Of a stretch of DNA of 64,000 nt, positions 45,154 to 55,145 are shown in pieces. Below the pieces are notes generated by a model. That model was not told the DNA's origin. It was given only the letters and a program-made list of their open reading frames with translations, and searched no databases. The stretch spans positions 496,001 to 560,000 of the forward strand of contig NZ_FODC01000002.1 in assembly GCF_900110275.1 (NCBI RefSeq), in the 5' to 3' direction. Made by a program: the position numbers and the translations under genes. This DNA comes from Duganella sp. CF517. Lineage in GTDB: Bacteria; Pseudomonadota; Gammaproteobacteria; Burkholderiales; Burkholderiaceae_D. Position 1 is the stretch's first letter, and each line of letters begins with the position of its first letter.

Positions 45154-45168
45154 TAGACCAGTCGTCTA
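45154..45168. promoter_or_regulatory. TetR/NemR-type operator of the regulator gene
   Basis: TAGAC-CAGTC-GTCTA, nearly identical to 44459-44473, lies 21 bases upstream of the TetR start. It is consistent with autorepression. Confidence 0.8.
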
Positions 45169-45247
45169 CACTTTTCTTGCGCGGTAACGTACGCGGGGAA
45201 TAAAGGATTCATGATCCAATCGGCGGACACTCAAACAGGGAGGCCGT

Positions 45248-45457
45248 ATGACGGACCAATTCAAGGCGGGCGACAAGGTGCAGTGGCACTCGCCGCAGGG
45301 CGTGGTACATGGCAAGGTCAAGAAAAAGCTGACCTCCCCCACCCACATCAAGGGGCACGAAGTGGCCGCGTCGAAGGACCATCCCGAGTATCTGGTCGTC
45401 AGCGACAAGACCGGCGCGGAAGCGGCGCACAAGGCCGACGCGCTGAAAAAGATTTGA
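45248..45457 (+). CDS. DUF2945 (HVA1/Tudor-like) small protein
   Basis: A 69-residue basic protein with the DUF2945 pattern: KAGDKVQWHSPQGVVHGKV, then HIKGHEVAASKDHPEYLV and ending HKADALKKI. It is a small SH3/Tudor-like beta barrel found across bacteria and fungi, of unknown function. It is monocistronic, with AGGGAGG seven bases upstream of the ATG. Confidence 0.88.
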   Translation: MTDQFKAGDKVQWHSPQGVVHGKVKKKLTSPTHIKGHEVAASKDHPEYLVVSDKTGAEAAHKADALKKI

Positions 45458-45548
45458 ACCTGCTTCCGCGCCCGCTCAGCATGGTGCCATAATCTGGCAC
45501 CATGTCGCTCTACACTGGATTTCTTTACATTCACCAAGAGAATCCAGC

Positions 45549-45977
45549 ATGAGCACGATGAAACGACTTCAGTATCACCAGTACGGCGGCCCGGAGCTGA
45601 TGCGGCTTGAACACTTCGACCTGGATACGCCGGGCAGGGGTGAAGTGGCGGTACGGGTCCAGTTCGCAGCGATCAACCCGATCGACTGGAAACTGCGCCA
45701 GGGCGTGATGAAGATGATGACAGGACAAAAATTCCCGCGCGCCATGGGCTTCGACTTTTCGGGCACCGTCATCGCCGTCGGTCCGGAGGTGGCGCGCCTG
45801 CAGCCCGGCGACGCCGTGTTCGGCTTGGCGCGCTTCAAGGAAAGCGGCGCGCTGGGCCAGGCGCTGGTCACCAACGCGAAATTCGTGGCCAAGAAGCCAG
45901 ACGGCGTCTCGTTCGCGGACGCCGCCTGCCTCGGCACGCCGGGCATGACGACCTGGGGCAGTTTGATCGACAAGGCC
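45549..45977 (+). pseudogene. Truncated zinc-free alcohol dehydrogenase/quinone oxidoreductase (5' part)
   Basis: The first about 143 residues are a good MDR-family N-terminal domain: QYGGPELMRLEHF-like start, INPIDWKLRQGVM, MGFDFSGTVIAVGPEVARL, GDAVFGLARFK and ACLGTPGMTTWGSLIDKA. The NADPH-binding Rossmann half is missing. Homology stops abruptly at about 45977, where an unrelated WYL-regulator fragment begins in another frame. Start and ribosome site look intact, so a truncated peptide with a nonsense tail to 46277 could be made, but it cannot be a working oxidoreductase. Confidence 0.8.
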
Positions 45978-46176
45978 CATCATCCTCGGTTTCATCGACA
46001 CGCAACGCTTCATCGCCGCCTGGTGCGAGTCGCTGGGCGACTTCCACATGTTCCACGCCGCGCGCGTCGTGAAGGCGGACTTCCTCGACGAGCGCTACGA
46101 GGACAGCCGCCGGCAATTGGTCAAGGAATGGCATACCCGGGCCAAGCTGCATTGCCACCGCTCCGATTGCGCCTGA
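45978..46176 (+). pseudogene. 3' fragment of a YafY/WYL-domain transcriptional regulator
   Basis: In a frame different from the preceding fragment, the sequence reads PIILGFIDTQRFIAAWCES, then FHMFHAARVVKADFLDERY, and ends with a natural TGA at 46174-46176. This is the C-terminal end of WYL-domain regulators, which sense ligands by a conserved pocket. The HTH and most of the WYL domain are missing, so a deletion probably joined it to the dehydrogenase. Confidence 0.75.
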
Positions 46177-46194
46177 CGACGCCGGCCGCCGCCC

Positions 46195-47115
46195 CTACAG
46201 CGCGCCACCCTGGTCGCGCAGCGCGCGCACATCGCGCATCGGCGACAGCCCGAACACGCGGCTGTATTCCCGGTTGAACTGGCTGGCGCTTTCGTAGCCG
46301 ACCTCGAAAGCGGCGCTGGCCGCGTCCAGGCCGTCGGTCAGCATGCGGCGGCGCGCTTCCTGCAAGCGCAGCTGCTTTTGATATTGCAGCGGACTCATCG
46401 ACGTCAACCGGCGGAAATGATGGTGCAAGGTCGATACCCCCATGCCGGCCACCGCCGCCAGGTTTTCCACCCGCAACGCCTTGGTGAAGTTGGCGCGGAC
46501 CCAGGCCACCGCCTTGGCGGTCCGGTGGCTGTGGTCGCCGTTGGTGGCGATCGCGCGCAGCCGGCTGCCCGCCTCGCTTTGCAAGACCCGGTAGATGATT
46601 TCCCGTTGCAACAGGTCACCGAGGAAACGCGCGTCGCCCGGCGTATGCAGCGCGTCGACCAGCCTGCCGAAGGCGCCGATGATGTCGGCGGTCGCCGCGC
46701 CGGTTTCCATGCCGAACGAATCGCCGCCTGCTCCGGCGGCGGGCTCGGCGCCGGCGATCACCTCGGCCACCAGCCGCATGTCCAGCCCCAGTCGCAGACA
46801 CATGTACGGCAGCGCCTCGCTGGCCTCCATCACCTGGCTGGTCACCGGCAGCTCGATCGAGGTCAGCAAGAACCGCGAGCGGTCGTAGATGAAGGTGTGG
46901 GTCCCCAGATGCACATGCTTGCTCCCCTGCACCACCAGCGCGATGCTGGGGGTATAGGTGATCGGCAGCGGCTGCGTGGCGGCCGTGTGGCGATACAGGG
47001 TCAGCTGGGGAATGATGGTGGGGTTTTCCTTCGACAACGCGAACGGCGCGCACTTGCGCGCCAGCTCGTCGCACAGCATGTCGACCGGTTTTTCCACTGA
47101 TGCGCCAGATGCCAA
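46195..47115 (-). CDS. AraC-family regulator (YqhC-like)
   Basis: A 306-residue regulator. The N-terminal AraC_N domain has LTLYRHTAATQPLPITYTPS, LVVQGSKHVHLG and SRFLLTSIELPVTSQV. The C-terminal double HTH has LAAVAGMGVSTLHHHF and SAAFEVGYESASQFNREYSRVFG. The start is TTG (47113-47115), chosen because a perfect AGGAGG lies six to eleven bases upstream; an ATG at 47077-47079 is the alternative. It is a paralogue of the regulator at 51123-52058, and the two flank paoABC. Confidence 0.9.
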   Translation of the reverse strand: MASGASVEKPVDMLCDELARKCAPFALSKENPTIIPQLTLYRHTAATQPLPITYTPSIALVVQGSKHVHLGTHTFIYDRSRFLLTSIELPVTSQVMEASEALPYMCLRLGLDMRLVAEVIAGAEPAAGAGGDSFGMETGAATADIIGAFGRLVDALHTPGDARFLGDLLQREIIYRVLQSEAGSRLRAIATNGDHSHRTAKAVAWVRANFTKALRVENLAAVAGMGVSTLHHHFRRLTSMSPLQYQKQLRLQEARRRMLTDGLDAASAAFEVGYESASQFNREYSRVFGLSPMRDVRALRDQGGAL

Positions 47116-47311
47116 AGTGATCCTCCTGTTTTCGTGTCGATGATACCGAGTGCGGGTGGCAACTGGCTAGCGGAACATCGACGACCAGAGTATCAGGCAA
47201 TCAATCCAGAGGAACGGGATACCGCTCAGCCCGGTGAAGCGTCACACTGGTCTGCGCGATCAGGCAATCACGCCAGAACGCGTTTTCGCCACCGACCACC
47301 GGAGTTCGCGC

Positions 47312-47941
47312 ATGAAAAGCCTCACTGGCCCCGACGTAACACGACGCACCTTCCTGGTCTCCAGTTCGACGGCCGTGGCCGCGACCATGGTGCCCGGCGC
47401 CGCGCGCGGCGCGCCCGCCGCCGCCCCCTCGATGACCACCACCGCGCTCGAAGTGAACGGTACCACGCACCGGCTGGAACTGGACACGCGCGTCACCCTG
47501 CTCGACGCCCTGCGCGAGCATCTGCACCTGACCGGCACCAAGAAGGGCTGCGACCACGGCCAGTGCGGCGCCTGCACGGTGCTGGTCAACGGCCGCCGCG
47601 TCAATTCCTGCCTGACCCTGGCCGTGATGCATGACGGCGACCGCGTCACCACGATCGAGGGCCTGGGGACGCCGTCGACGCTGCATCCGATGCAGGCCGC
47701 CTTCGTCAAGCACGACGGCTTCCAGTGCGGCTACTGCACGCCTGGGCAGATCTGCTCGGCCGTGGGCGCGCTGGATGAGCTCAAGCGCGGCGTGCCCAGC
47801 CACGTCAGCGCCAGCCTGGCGACGGTTCCCCTGGTGACGGCGGACGAACTGCGCGAACGCATGAGCGGCAATATCTGCCGCTGCGGCGCCTACTCCAACA
47901 TCATCGAAGCGATCACCGAGGTCGCGGAGGGCAAGGCATGA
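47312..47941 (+). CDS. paoA: Aldehyde oxidoreductase 2Fe-2S subunit PaoA
   Basis: A 209-residue small subunit of a periplasmic xanthine-oxidase-family aldehyde dehydrogenase. The Tat leader is [19 protein letters not shown]. The plant-type 2Fe-2S motif is [25 protein letters not shown] (first part [10 protein letters not shown], later Cys in VNSC), and the second cluster is [10 protein letters not shown] plus CRCGAY. It carries electrons from the molybdenum site. ATG 47312 begins the Tat signal. The stop overlaps paoB by four bases. Confidence 0.92.
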   Translation: MKSLTGPDVTRRTFLVSSSTAVAATMVPGAARGAPAAAPSMTTTALEVNGTTHRLELDTRVTLLDALREHLHLTGTKKGCDHGQCGACTVLVNGRRVNSCLTLAVMHDGDRVTTIEGLGTPSTLHPMQAAFVKHDGFQCGYCTPGQICSAVGALDELKRGVPSHVSASLATVPLVTADELRERMSGNICRCGAYSNIIEAITEVAEGKA

Positions 47942-48897
47942 AAACGTTCACCTATCAGCGCGCCCGCACACCGGCCGAGGCCGCGGAAGCGGCGGCGCGC
48001 CATCCCGGCGCCCGCTTCATCGCCGGCGGCACCAACCTGCTCGACCTGATGAAGCTGGAAATCGAAGCGCCGGCCCACCTGATCGACGTCAACGGCATCG
48101 GCCTGGACAAGATCGAGCCGACGCCCGAGGGCGGCCTGCGCGTGGGCGCGCTGGTGCGCAATACCGACCTGGCCGCCGACGCGACCGTGCGCAGCGGCTA
48201 CGCGGTGCTGTCGCGCGCGCTGCTGGCCGGCGCCTCGGCGCAACTGCGCAACAAGGCCACCACCGCCGGCAACCTGCTGCAGCGCACCCGCTGCCCCTAC
48301 TTCTACGACACCAACCAGGCGTGCAACAAGCGCCAGCCCGGCAGCGGCTGCTCGGCGATCGGCGGCTATAGCCGGCAACTGGCCGTGGTCGGCGCCAGCG
48401 ACGCCTGCATCGCCACCCATCCCAGCGACATGGCGGTCGGCATGCGCGCGCTCGACGCCGTCGTCGAGACGGTGCGCGCCGACGGCGCCGGCCGACGGAT
48501 TCCGATCGCCGAGTTCTATCGGCCGCCGGGCGCCACGCCGCATCTGGAGAACGCGCTGCTGCCCGGCGAACTGATTACGGCGGTGGTGCTGCCGGCGCCT
48601 GTCGGCGGACGCCACCACTATCAGAAGGTGCGCGACCGCGCCTCCTACGCCTTCGCGCTGGTGTCGGTGGCGGCAATCGTCCAACCGGACGGCGGCGGCC
48701 GCGTGGCGCTGGGCGGCGTGGCGCACCAGCCCTGGCGCAGCGCGGCCGGCGACGCCGCCCTGCCCCGAGGCGCGCGCGCGGTCATCGCCGCCCTGCTCGG
48801 AAAAGCCGCCCCCACCAAAGACAACGCGTTCAAGGTCGCCCTGGCCGAACGCGCGCTGCAATCGATCCTCGCCGATGGCGGAAAGGCCAAGTCATGA
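47938..48897 (+). CDS. paoB: Aldehyde oxidoreductase FAD subunit PaoB
   Basis: A 319-residue FAD-binding subunit. [15 protein letters not shown] binds FAD, and [20 protein letters not shown] with [18 protein letters not shown] supplies the extra 4Fe-4S cysteines that distinguish PaoB-type subunits from xanthine dehydrogenase. [14 protein letters not shown] follows. It overlaps paoA and paoC by four bases each, giving one co-translated operon. Confidence 0.93.
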   Translation: MKTFTYQRARTPAEAAEAAARHPGARFIAGGTNLLDLMKLEIEAPAHLIDVNGIGLDKIEPTPEGGLRVGALVRNTDLAADATVRSGYAVLSRALLAGASAQLRNKATTAGNLLQRTRCPYFYDTNQACNKRQPGSGCSAIGGYSRQLAVVGASDACIATHPSDMAVGMRALDAVVETVRADGAGRRIPIAEFYRPPGATPHLENALLPGELITAVVLPAPVGGRHHYQKVRDRASYAFALVSVAAIVQPDGGGRVALGGVAHQPWRSAAGDAALPRGARAVIAALLGKAAPTKDNAFKVALAERALQSILADGGKAKS

Positions 48898-51104
48898 AAT
48901 TCGATAAACCCGCCACCACCAATCCCATCGACCAGTTGCGCGTGGTCGGCAAACCGGTCGACCGCGTCGACGGCCTGCTCAAGGTCACCGGCGGCGCCTC
49001 CTACGCCTACGAGCAGCACGCCGCGGCGCCCGGCGCGGCCTACGGCTACGTGCTGGGCGCGGCCATCGCCAAGGGCCGCATCGACAGCATCGACACGGCC
49101 CGCGCGAGGGCCGCGCCGGGCGTGCTGGCGGTGGTCACCGCCGACAATGCCGGCAAGCTCGACAAGGGGGAGTTCTATGCCGGCCGCGCGCTGGCCGGTC
49201 CCGCCGTCGACCATTATCACCAGGCGGTGGCGCTGGTGGTGGCCGACACCTTCGAGCAGGCGCGCGCGGCGGCCGCCCTGATCAACGTGCGCTACACGCG
49301 CAGCGCCGGCGCCTTCGACCTGGCGGCCGCGAAGGACGGCGCGCAGCCGCCGAAGCCGGGCAAATTCAGGCCACCGGCGCAAACCGGCATCGGCGATTTC
49401 GACGGCGCCTACGCCGGCGCGGCGGTCAAGCTCGACGCGACCTACACCACGCCGGACCACGCGCACGCGATGATGGAGCCGCACGCCACCATCGCCGCCT
49501 GGAACGGCGACCAGCTGACTTGCTGGACCGCGATCCAACAAGTCAACTGGGGCCGGCGCGACCTGGCCAGGACGCTCGGCATCGCGGTGGACGACATCCG
49601 CCTGGTGTCGCCGTACATCGGCGGCGGCTTCGGCGGCAAGGGCACGATCCTGTGCGACGCCGTGCTGGCGGCGCTGGGCGCGCGCGCCGCCCAACGCCCG
49701 GTCAAGGTGGCGCTGCAACGGCCGCTGATGTTCAACAATGTCACGCACCGGCCGGCGACGATACAGCGCATCCGCATCGGCGCCACGGCGGCGGGCGACA
49801 TCGTCGCCATCGGCCACGAGAGCTGGTCGGGCAACATCGCCGGCGGACGCCCGGAGGCGGCCACCGCTCCGACCCGCCTGCTGTACGCGGGCGCCAACCG
49901 CATGACCAAACTGAAACTGGCGCAGCTGGACCTGGCCGAAGGCAGCGCCATGCGCGCGCCGGGCGAAGCGCCGGGCATGATGGCGCTGGAAATCGCCATG
50001 GACGAACTGGCCGAGAAGCTGAACCTCGACCCGATCGCCTTCAGGGTCCGCAACGATACGCAGGTCGATCCGGAAGACCCCAAGCGGCCATTCTCGCAGC
50101 GGCAGCTGATCGCCTGCCTGCAGACCGGCGCGCAGCGTTTCGGCTGGAGCCGGCGTCCCGAGCGTCCGGCCGGCCGGCGCGACGGACGCTGGCTGACCGG
50201 CTACGGCGTGGCCGCCGCCATCCGTGGCGCGCCGGTCATGGCCTCGGGCGCGCGCGTGCGCCTGGACAAGCGCGGCGTGGTGACGGTGGAAACCGACATG
50301 ACCGACATCGGCACCGGCAGCTATACGATCATCGCGCAGACCGCCGCCGAGATGATGGGCGTGGCGCTCGACCAGGTGGTGGTGCGCCTGGGCGACTCGC
50401 GCTTTCCGGAGTCGGCCGGTTCCGGCGGCCAGTGGGGCGCGGCCTCGTCGACGGCCGGCGTGTACGCCGCCTGCGTCCAGCTGCGGGAGGCGGTGGCCAG
50501 GCAGCTCGGCTTCAACGTGGCCGACGCCACGTTCGCGCAAGGCCAGGTCACATGGGGCGGGCGCAGCGTGGCCCTGCAATCGGCCGCGCGCGAGCGCGAA
50601 CTAATCGGGGAAGACAAGATGGAATACGGCGACCTGGCCACGCGCTTCGCCCAGCAGACCTTCGGCGCGCACTTCGCCGAGGTGGCGGTGGACGCGTACA
50701 CCGGCGAGATCCGCATCCGCCGCATGCTGGCCGTGTGCGCGGCGGGGCGCATCATCAATCCGAAGACGGCGCGCAGCCAGATCATCGGCGGCATGACGAT
50801 GGGCGCCGGCGCCGCGCTGATGGAGGACATGGTGGTCGACAAGCGTGCCGGCTACTTCGTCAACCATGACCTGGCCGGATACGAAGTGCCGGTGCACGCC
50901 GACATTCCGCACCTGGATGTGATCTTCCTCGACGAGGCCGACGCCACCGCCGGCCCGCTGAAGGCCAAGGGCGTGGGCGAGCTGGGGATCAGCGGCGTGG
51001 CGGCGGCCATCGCCAACGCGGTGTACAACGCCACCGGCATACGTGTGCGCGAGTATCCGATCACGCTCGACAAGTTGATCGGCGAACTGCCAAAGGTGGC
51101 GTGA
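48894..51104 (+). CDS. paoC: Aldehyde oxidoreductase molybdenum cofactor subunit PaoC
   Basis: A 736-residue catalytic subunit that oxidises aldehydes, especially aromatic ones, to acids using a molybdopterin cytosine dinucleotide cofactor. Motifs are [46 protein letters not shown] and [10 protein letters not shown], which holds the catalytic Glu (about residue 696). No PaoD/XdhC-type insertion chaperone gene follows; the next gene points the other way, so cofactor insertion must rely on a gene elsewhere. Confidence 0.94.
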   Translation: MKFDKPATTNPIDQLRVVGKPVDRVDGLLKVTGGASYAYEQHAAAPGAAYGYVLGAAIAKGRIDSIDTARARAAPGVLAVVTADNAGKLDKGEFYAGRALAGPAVDHYHQAVALVVADTFEQARAAAALINVRYTRSAGAFDLAAAKDGAQPPKPGKFRPPAQTGIGDFDGAYAGAAVKLDATYTTPDHAHAMMEPHATIAAWNGDQLTCWTAIQQVNWGRRDLARTLGIAVDDIRLVSPYIGGGFGGKGTILCDAVLAALGARAAQRPVKVALQRPLMFNNVTHRPATIQRIRIGATAAGDIVAIGHESWSGNIAGGRPEAATAPTRLLYAGANRMTKLKLAQLDLAEGSAMRAPGEAPGMMALEIAMDELAEKLNLDPIAFRVRNDTQVDPEDPKRPFSQRQLIACLQTGAQRFGWSRRPERPAGRRDGRWLTGYGVAAAIRGAPVMASGARVRLDKRGVVTVETDMTDIGTGSYTIIAQTAAEMMGVALDQVVVRLGDSRFPESAGSGGQWGAASSTAGVYAACVQLREAVARQLGFNVADATFAQGQVTWGGRSVALQSAARERELIGEDKMEYGDLATRFAQQTFGAHFAEVAVDAYTGEIRIRRMLAVCAAGRIINPKTARSQIIGGMTMGAGAALMEDMVVDKRAGYFVNHDLAGYEVPVHADIPHLDVIFLDEADATAGPLKAKGVGELGISGVAAAIANAVYNATGIRVREYPITLDKLIGELPKVA

Positions 51105-51122
51105 AGCCTGGCCGCCCAGGGG

Positions 51123-52058
51123 TTAGCTCCCCTCGGCGGCCCGGCCGCGCATCTCCATGATGTCGCGCTTGGGCGATAGTCCATACAGCCGGCTGTACTC
51201 GCGGCTGAACTGCGACGGGCTTTCGTAGCCCACCTTGTAGGCGGCGCTGGCGGCGTCCAGGTGCTCGCTGAGCATCAGGCGCTTGGCCTCGTTCAACCGC
51301 AACCACTTCTGGTACTGCAAGGGACTCATCGCGGTCAATTGCCGAAAATGCTGGTGGAACGTGGTCGCGCTCATTTGCACCCGCGCCGCCAATTCCTCGA
51401 CGCGCAGCGACTGCGTGAAATTCGATTTGAGCCAATCGATGGCCTTCGTGATCCGGTGTCCCTGGCTGTCGACCGCCGTGATCCGCCGCAGGCGCGCCGC
51501 CTGGTCGCCCCGCAGCAGCCGGTAGTAGATCTCGCGCTGGATCAACGGCGCGATGACGGGTATGGCCGCCGGATCGTCCAGCAACGCCAGCAACCGCTCC
51601 AGCGGCGCCAGGATATCGTCCGTTGCCGCGCCGATGCCTATGCCGGCGCCGGCGCCGGCTGCCGTCCCGTCGAGCGCCGGCAGGCCGCCCATCGCGATCA
51701 GTTCCGCCAGCGCGCGCATGTCGAGCTTGAGCATCAGCCCCACGCAAGGCTGCGCCGCGCTGGCCGTGAGCACCTCCGAGCCGCCGGGCAAATCGAGCGA
51801 CGTCACCAGCAGCCGCGAACTGTCGTACAAATACCCTTCGCCGCCGACCCACAAGCGCTTGGCCCCCTGCGCGACGAACACGATGCACGGCTCCACCATG
51901 CACACCGTCGGCGGCGCGGGCTCGTCGCGCCGGAAAAAGCGCAGGTGCGGAATCGCCGTCTCATAGTCGCCGGTTGCGCTCAACCGGTTTTCAATGATGC
52001 TGGCCAGCGCCCGCTGATGCGCGCCGCGCGGCGCCGCCTTGTCGTCTGTCGATCTCAT
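51123..52058 (-). CDS. AraC-family regulator (YqhC-like) divergent from alcohol dehydrogenase
   Basis: A 311-residue paralogue of the regulator at 46195-47115: AraC_N domain with LRFFRRDEPAPPTVCMVEPC, IVFVAQGAKRLWVGG and SSRLLVTSLDLPGGSEV, and a C-terminal double HTH with LAARVQMSATTFHQHFRQ and SAAYKVGYESPSQFSREYSRLYG. It diverges from a YahK-like alcohol dehydrogenase by 169 bases. In Escherichia coli, YqhC similarly controls aldehyde reductases, so aldehyde sensing is plausible. Confidence 0.9.
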   Translation of the reverse strand: MRSTDDKAAPRGAHQRALASIIENRLSATGDYETAIPHLRFFRRDEPAPPTVCMVEPCIVFVAQGAKRLWVGGEGYLYDSSRLLVTSLDLPGGSEVLTASAAQPCVGLMLKLDMRALAELIAMGGLPALDGTAAGAGAGIGIGAATDDILAPLERLLALLDDPAAIPVIAPLIQREIYYRLLRGDQAARLRRITAVDSQGHRITKAIDWLKSNFTQSLRVEELAARVQMSATTFHQHFRQLTAMSPLQYQKWLRLNEAKRLMLSEHLDAASAAYKVGYESPSQFSREYSRLYGLSPKRDIMEMRGRAAEGS

Positions 52059-52227
52059 TTCCGCTCACTTCCTCCTGTACGAATTTTAGCTCGCCGGGGC
52101 GGGCGCCGACTACCGAAAGACCGCGCCGCCGCTGGATCGGGCAAGAATTGCGGCGGAACGGGCTAACGATTCGGACGTCCAGACATGGAAAATGTCCATC
52201 TGTTCAAACGCACCAAGGAGCCCCACC

Positions 52228-53277
52228 ATGCAAGTACAAGCCTACGGCGCCCACGCCGCCGACAAGCCGCTCGAATCGCTGGCCATCACCCGCCGCGCGC
52301 CGGGCGCCCACGATGTCCTGATCGACATCGCCTTCTGCGGCATCTGCCACTCGGACCTGCACCAGGTGCGCTCCGAATGGGCCGGCACGCAGTATCCGTG
52401 CGTGCCGGGCCACGAGATCGTCGGCCGCGTGTCGGCGGTCGGCGCCCACGTCACGGGCCACAACGTCGGCGACCTGGTCGGCGTCGGCTGCCTGGTCGAC
52501 AGCTGCCAGCATTGCGCCGAGTGCGACGACGGCCTGGAAAATTATTGTGACGGCATGGTGGGCACCTACAACGCCCCCACGCCGGACGCGCCGGGTTGGA
52601 CGCTGGGCGGCTACTCGGAAAAAATCGTCGTGCACGAGCGCTACGTGCTCAAGGTGCGCCATCCGGAGGAACAACTGGCCGCCGTCGCCCCGCTGCTGTG
52701 CGCCGGCATCACCACCTACTCGCCGCTGCGCCACTGGAACGCCGGTCCGGGCAAGAAAGTGGGCGTGGTCGGCATCGGTGGCCTCGGCCACATGGGCATC
52801 AAGCTGGCCCACGCGATGGGGGCCCACGTGGTGGCCTTCACCACCTCCGACGCCAAGCGCGAGGCGGCGGTCCAACTGGGCGCGGACGAAGTGGTGGTCT
52901 CGAAGAACGCCGACGAGATGGCGGCCCACGCCAAGAGCTTCGACTTCATCCTCAACACGGTGGCGGCGCCGCACGACCTCGACGCCCTGCTGGTGCTGCT
53001 CAAGCGCGACGGCACCATGGCCCTGGTGGGCGCGCCGGCGACGCCGCATCCGTCGCCCAACGTCTTCAACCTGATCATGAAGCGGCGCTCGATCGCCGGC
53101 TCGATGATCGGCGGGATACCGGAAACACAGGAGATGCTGGACTTCTGCGCCGAGCATGGCATCGTCGCCGACATCGAACTGGTACGGGCCGACCAGATCA
53201 ACGAATCCTATGAGCGTATGCTCAAGGGCGATGTGCGCTACCGCTTCGTGATCGACACCGCCACGTTGGCGCGCTGA
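52228..53277 (+). CDS. Zinc-dependent NADP alcohol dehydrogenase (YahK/CAD-like)
   Basis: A 349-residue medium-chain dehydrogenase that reduces aldehydes to alcohols. The catalytic zinc ligands are in CGICHSDLHQ and GHEIVG, the structural zinc ligands in CQHCAECDDGLENYC, and the NADP-binding fold is VVGIGGLGHMGIKLAHAMG. GWTLGGYSE and LLCAGITTYSPLRHW are typical of cinnamyl-alcohol dehydrogenase-type enzymes. ATG 52228 is chosen over 52192 because AAGGAG precedes it at the right distance. Confidence 0.93.
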   Translation: MQVQAYGAHAADKPLESLAITRRAPGAHDVLIDIAFCGICHSDLHQVRSEWAGTQYPCVPGHEIVGRVSAVGAHVTGHNVGDLVGVGCLVDSCQHCAECDDGLENYCDGMVGTYNAPTPDAPGWTLGGYSEKIVVHERYVLKVRHPEEQLAAVAPLLCAGITTYSPLRHWNAGPGKKVGVVGIGGLGHMGIKLAHAMGAHVVAFTTSDAKREAAVQLGADEVVVSKNADEMAAHAKSFDFILNTVAAPHDLDALLVLLKRDGTMALVGAPATPHPSPNVFNLIMKRRSIAGSMIGGIPETQEMLDFCAEHGIVADIELVRADQINESYERMLKGDVRYRFVIDTATLAR

Positions 53278-53316
53278 GGTTCAAGGCAGCATCACGCCGC
53301 ATCATCGGCGGTGCCG

Positions 53317-54246
53317 CTAGCGCGGCATCGCCGACAATTTGCGCGCCAAGCCCTCGCGCTCGAACGCCGCCACCACGAAATCGACAAAGGCGCGCGTCTT
53401 GGCAGGCAACTGCGTGCGGCTCGGGTAGTACAGCGAGATCATGCCGGCATCGACGTACCACTCCGGCAGCAGCCGCACCAAGGCGCCTTGCCGCACGGCC
53501 TCCAGCACGTCCGACATCGCCAGCACCGCAACGCCGACACCCATCACCGCCGCCGCGCACACCGCCTGCGGATCGCTCAGCACCGCCAGCGGGCGCATTT
53601 CCAGCCCGGCCTCCTCCCCCGCGCCGTTACGCATGGTCCAGTCGCGCAACCGGCCGCTTTGCAGGAAGCGCATGCCTATCGCATCGGCGTCCGCCAGCTC
53701 GCTCGGGTGCGATGGCACGGCGCGGCCGGCCAGCCAGGACGGCGCGGCCACCGCCACCAGGTGCGCCGGCGCCAACGCGCGCGCCACCACGCCGGGATTG
53801 AGGTGGAAGCCGCCGCCGATGGCGGCATCGTAGCCCTCGCCGATCAGGTCCACCTGGCGATTCTCCAGATGCCATTCCGGCCGTATGCCGGGATACCTTT
53901 CAAGAAAGGCCGGCAGCTGCGGCAGCACGTAGCCGATGCCGAAGTTCGGCGCCAGACTCACCTTCAAAATACCCGTCGGCCGCTGCTGTTCGGTCGAGAC
54001 GTCGGCCAGCGCCGCCTGCAGGCCGTCCAGGTTGGAGCCGATGCCGGCCAGCAGGCGCTCGCCGGCCTCGGTCAGGTGCAGCCGGCGCGTGGAGCGCTGG
54101 AACAGGCGCGCGCCCAGGTTTTTTTCCAGCATGGCGACATTGCGGCTGACCGCCGCCGGCGTCAGGCCGAGCCGCCGCGCGGCCTCCGAAAAGCTGGCCG
54201 CTTCGGCCGCCCGCACAAAACATTCGAGATTGCTGAGAGTTTCCAT
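53317..54246 (-). CDS. LysR-family transcriptional regulator
   Basis: A 309-residue regulator with an N-terminal HTH (ASFSEAARRLGLTPAAVSRNVAM, seen as SFSEAARRLG and TPAAVSRNV; RLFQRSTRRLHLTEAG) and an effector domain with an FLERYPGIRPEWHLEN segment. It diverges from the SDR/SnoaL-like pair by 112 bases, and those genes are its likely targets. Its operator cannot be identified with confidence. Confidence 0.92.
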   Translation of the reverse strand: METLSNLECFVRAAEAASFSEAARRLGLTPAAVSRNVAMLEKNLGARLFQRSTRRLHLTEAGERLLAGIGSNLDGLQAALADVSTEQQRPTGILKVSLAPNFGIGYVLPQLPAFLERYPGIRPEWHLENRQVDLIGEGYDAAIGGGFHLNPGVVARALAPAHLVAVAAPSWLAGRAVPSHPSELADADAIGMRFLQSGRLRDWTMRNGAGEEAGLEMRPLAVLSDPQAVCAAAVMGVGVAVLAMSDVLEAVRQGALVRLLPEWYVDAGMISLYYPSRTQLPAKTRAFVDFVVAAFEREGLARKLSAMPR

Positions 54247-54358
54247 CCCCTCATCTTATACCAATACTTGAAGATATTTAAAGCCATTCAGCACTAATCA
54301 GAGGGGAATAAAAAGCGGATAGTAGACCCATCGACAAACCACTTGAAGGAAAAGCGCC

Positions 54359-55135
54359 ATGAACACCACCACCGACAACACCCTCTCCAACCTGCCGCTG
54401 CAAGGCAAGGTCGCCATCGTCACCGGCGGTTCGCGCGGCATCGGCGCGGCCATCGTCAAACGCCTGGCGCGCGACGGCGCCAAGGTCGCCTTCAGCTACG
54501 CCGCCTCGCCCGACCGCGCCAAGCAGGTCGTCGGCGAAGTCGAGGCGCTGGGCGGCCAGGCGTTGGCGATCCGCGCCGACCAGGCCAAGGCCGATGAAGT
54601 CGCGACAATGGTGAAACAGGCGCACGCGCATTTCGGCCGCCTCGACATCCTGGTCAACTCGGCCGGCGTCTTCGTCACCGGCAAGGTGGACGATGCCGAG
54701 GCCGACCTGGCCGGCTTCGAGCGCCAGATCGACGTCAACGTCAAAGGCGTGGCCGCCGCCGTGCGCGCCGCCGCGCCGTTGATGGCCGACGGCGGCCGCG
54801 TGGTCTCGATCGGCACCACCGGCGCCGACCGCATCGCCTTCGCCGGCGTGGCCGACTATGTCGCCTCGAAGGCGGCGGTGGCGGCCTATACCCGGGGCTG
54901 GGCGCGCGACCTCGGCGCCCGTCAGATCACCGTCAACGTGATCCAGCCCGGCGCCATCGACACCGAAATGAATCCGGATAGCGGCGCCTTCGCCGAGACG
55001 CTGAAAACCATGGCCGCGCTGGGCCGCTACGGCCGGCCGGACGAAATCGCCGCCGCCGTCGTCTTCCTGGCCGGCCCGGACGCCGCCTACATCACCGGCG
55101 CCACGCTGAACGTCGACGGCGGCCAGATCGCCTGA
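54359..55135 (+). CDS. SDR-family oxidoreductase
   Basis: A 258-residue SDR with cofactor motif TGGSRGIG (22-29), NSAG (100-103, with Ser in place of the second Asn of NNAG) and catalytic Tyr167/Lys171 (YVASK). It ends in the family-typical GATLNVDGGQIA. Likely an NAD(P)H-dependent ketoreductase, substrate unknown. It is followed after ten bases by a SnoaL-like gene, so the pair is an operon under the divergent LysR. Confidence 0.93.
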   Translation: MNTTTDNTLSNLPLQGKVAIVTGGSRGIGAAIVKRLARDGAKVAFSYAASPDRAKQVVGEVEALGGQALAIRADQAKADEVATMVKQAHAHFGRLDILVNSAGVFVTGKVDDAEADLAGFERQIDVNVKGVAAAVRAAAPLMADGGRVVSIGTTGADRIAFAGVADYVASKAAVAAYTRGWARDLGARQITVNVIQPGAIDTEMNPDSGAFAETLKTMAALGRYGRPDEIAAAVVFLAGPDAAYITGATLNVDGGQIA

Positions 55136-55145
55136 GGAGAGGAAC

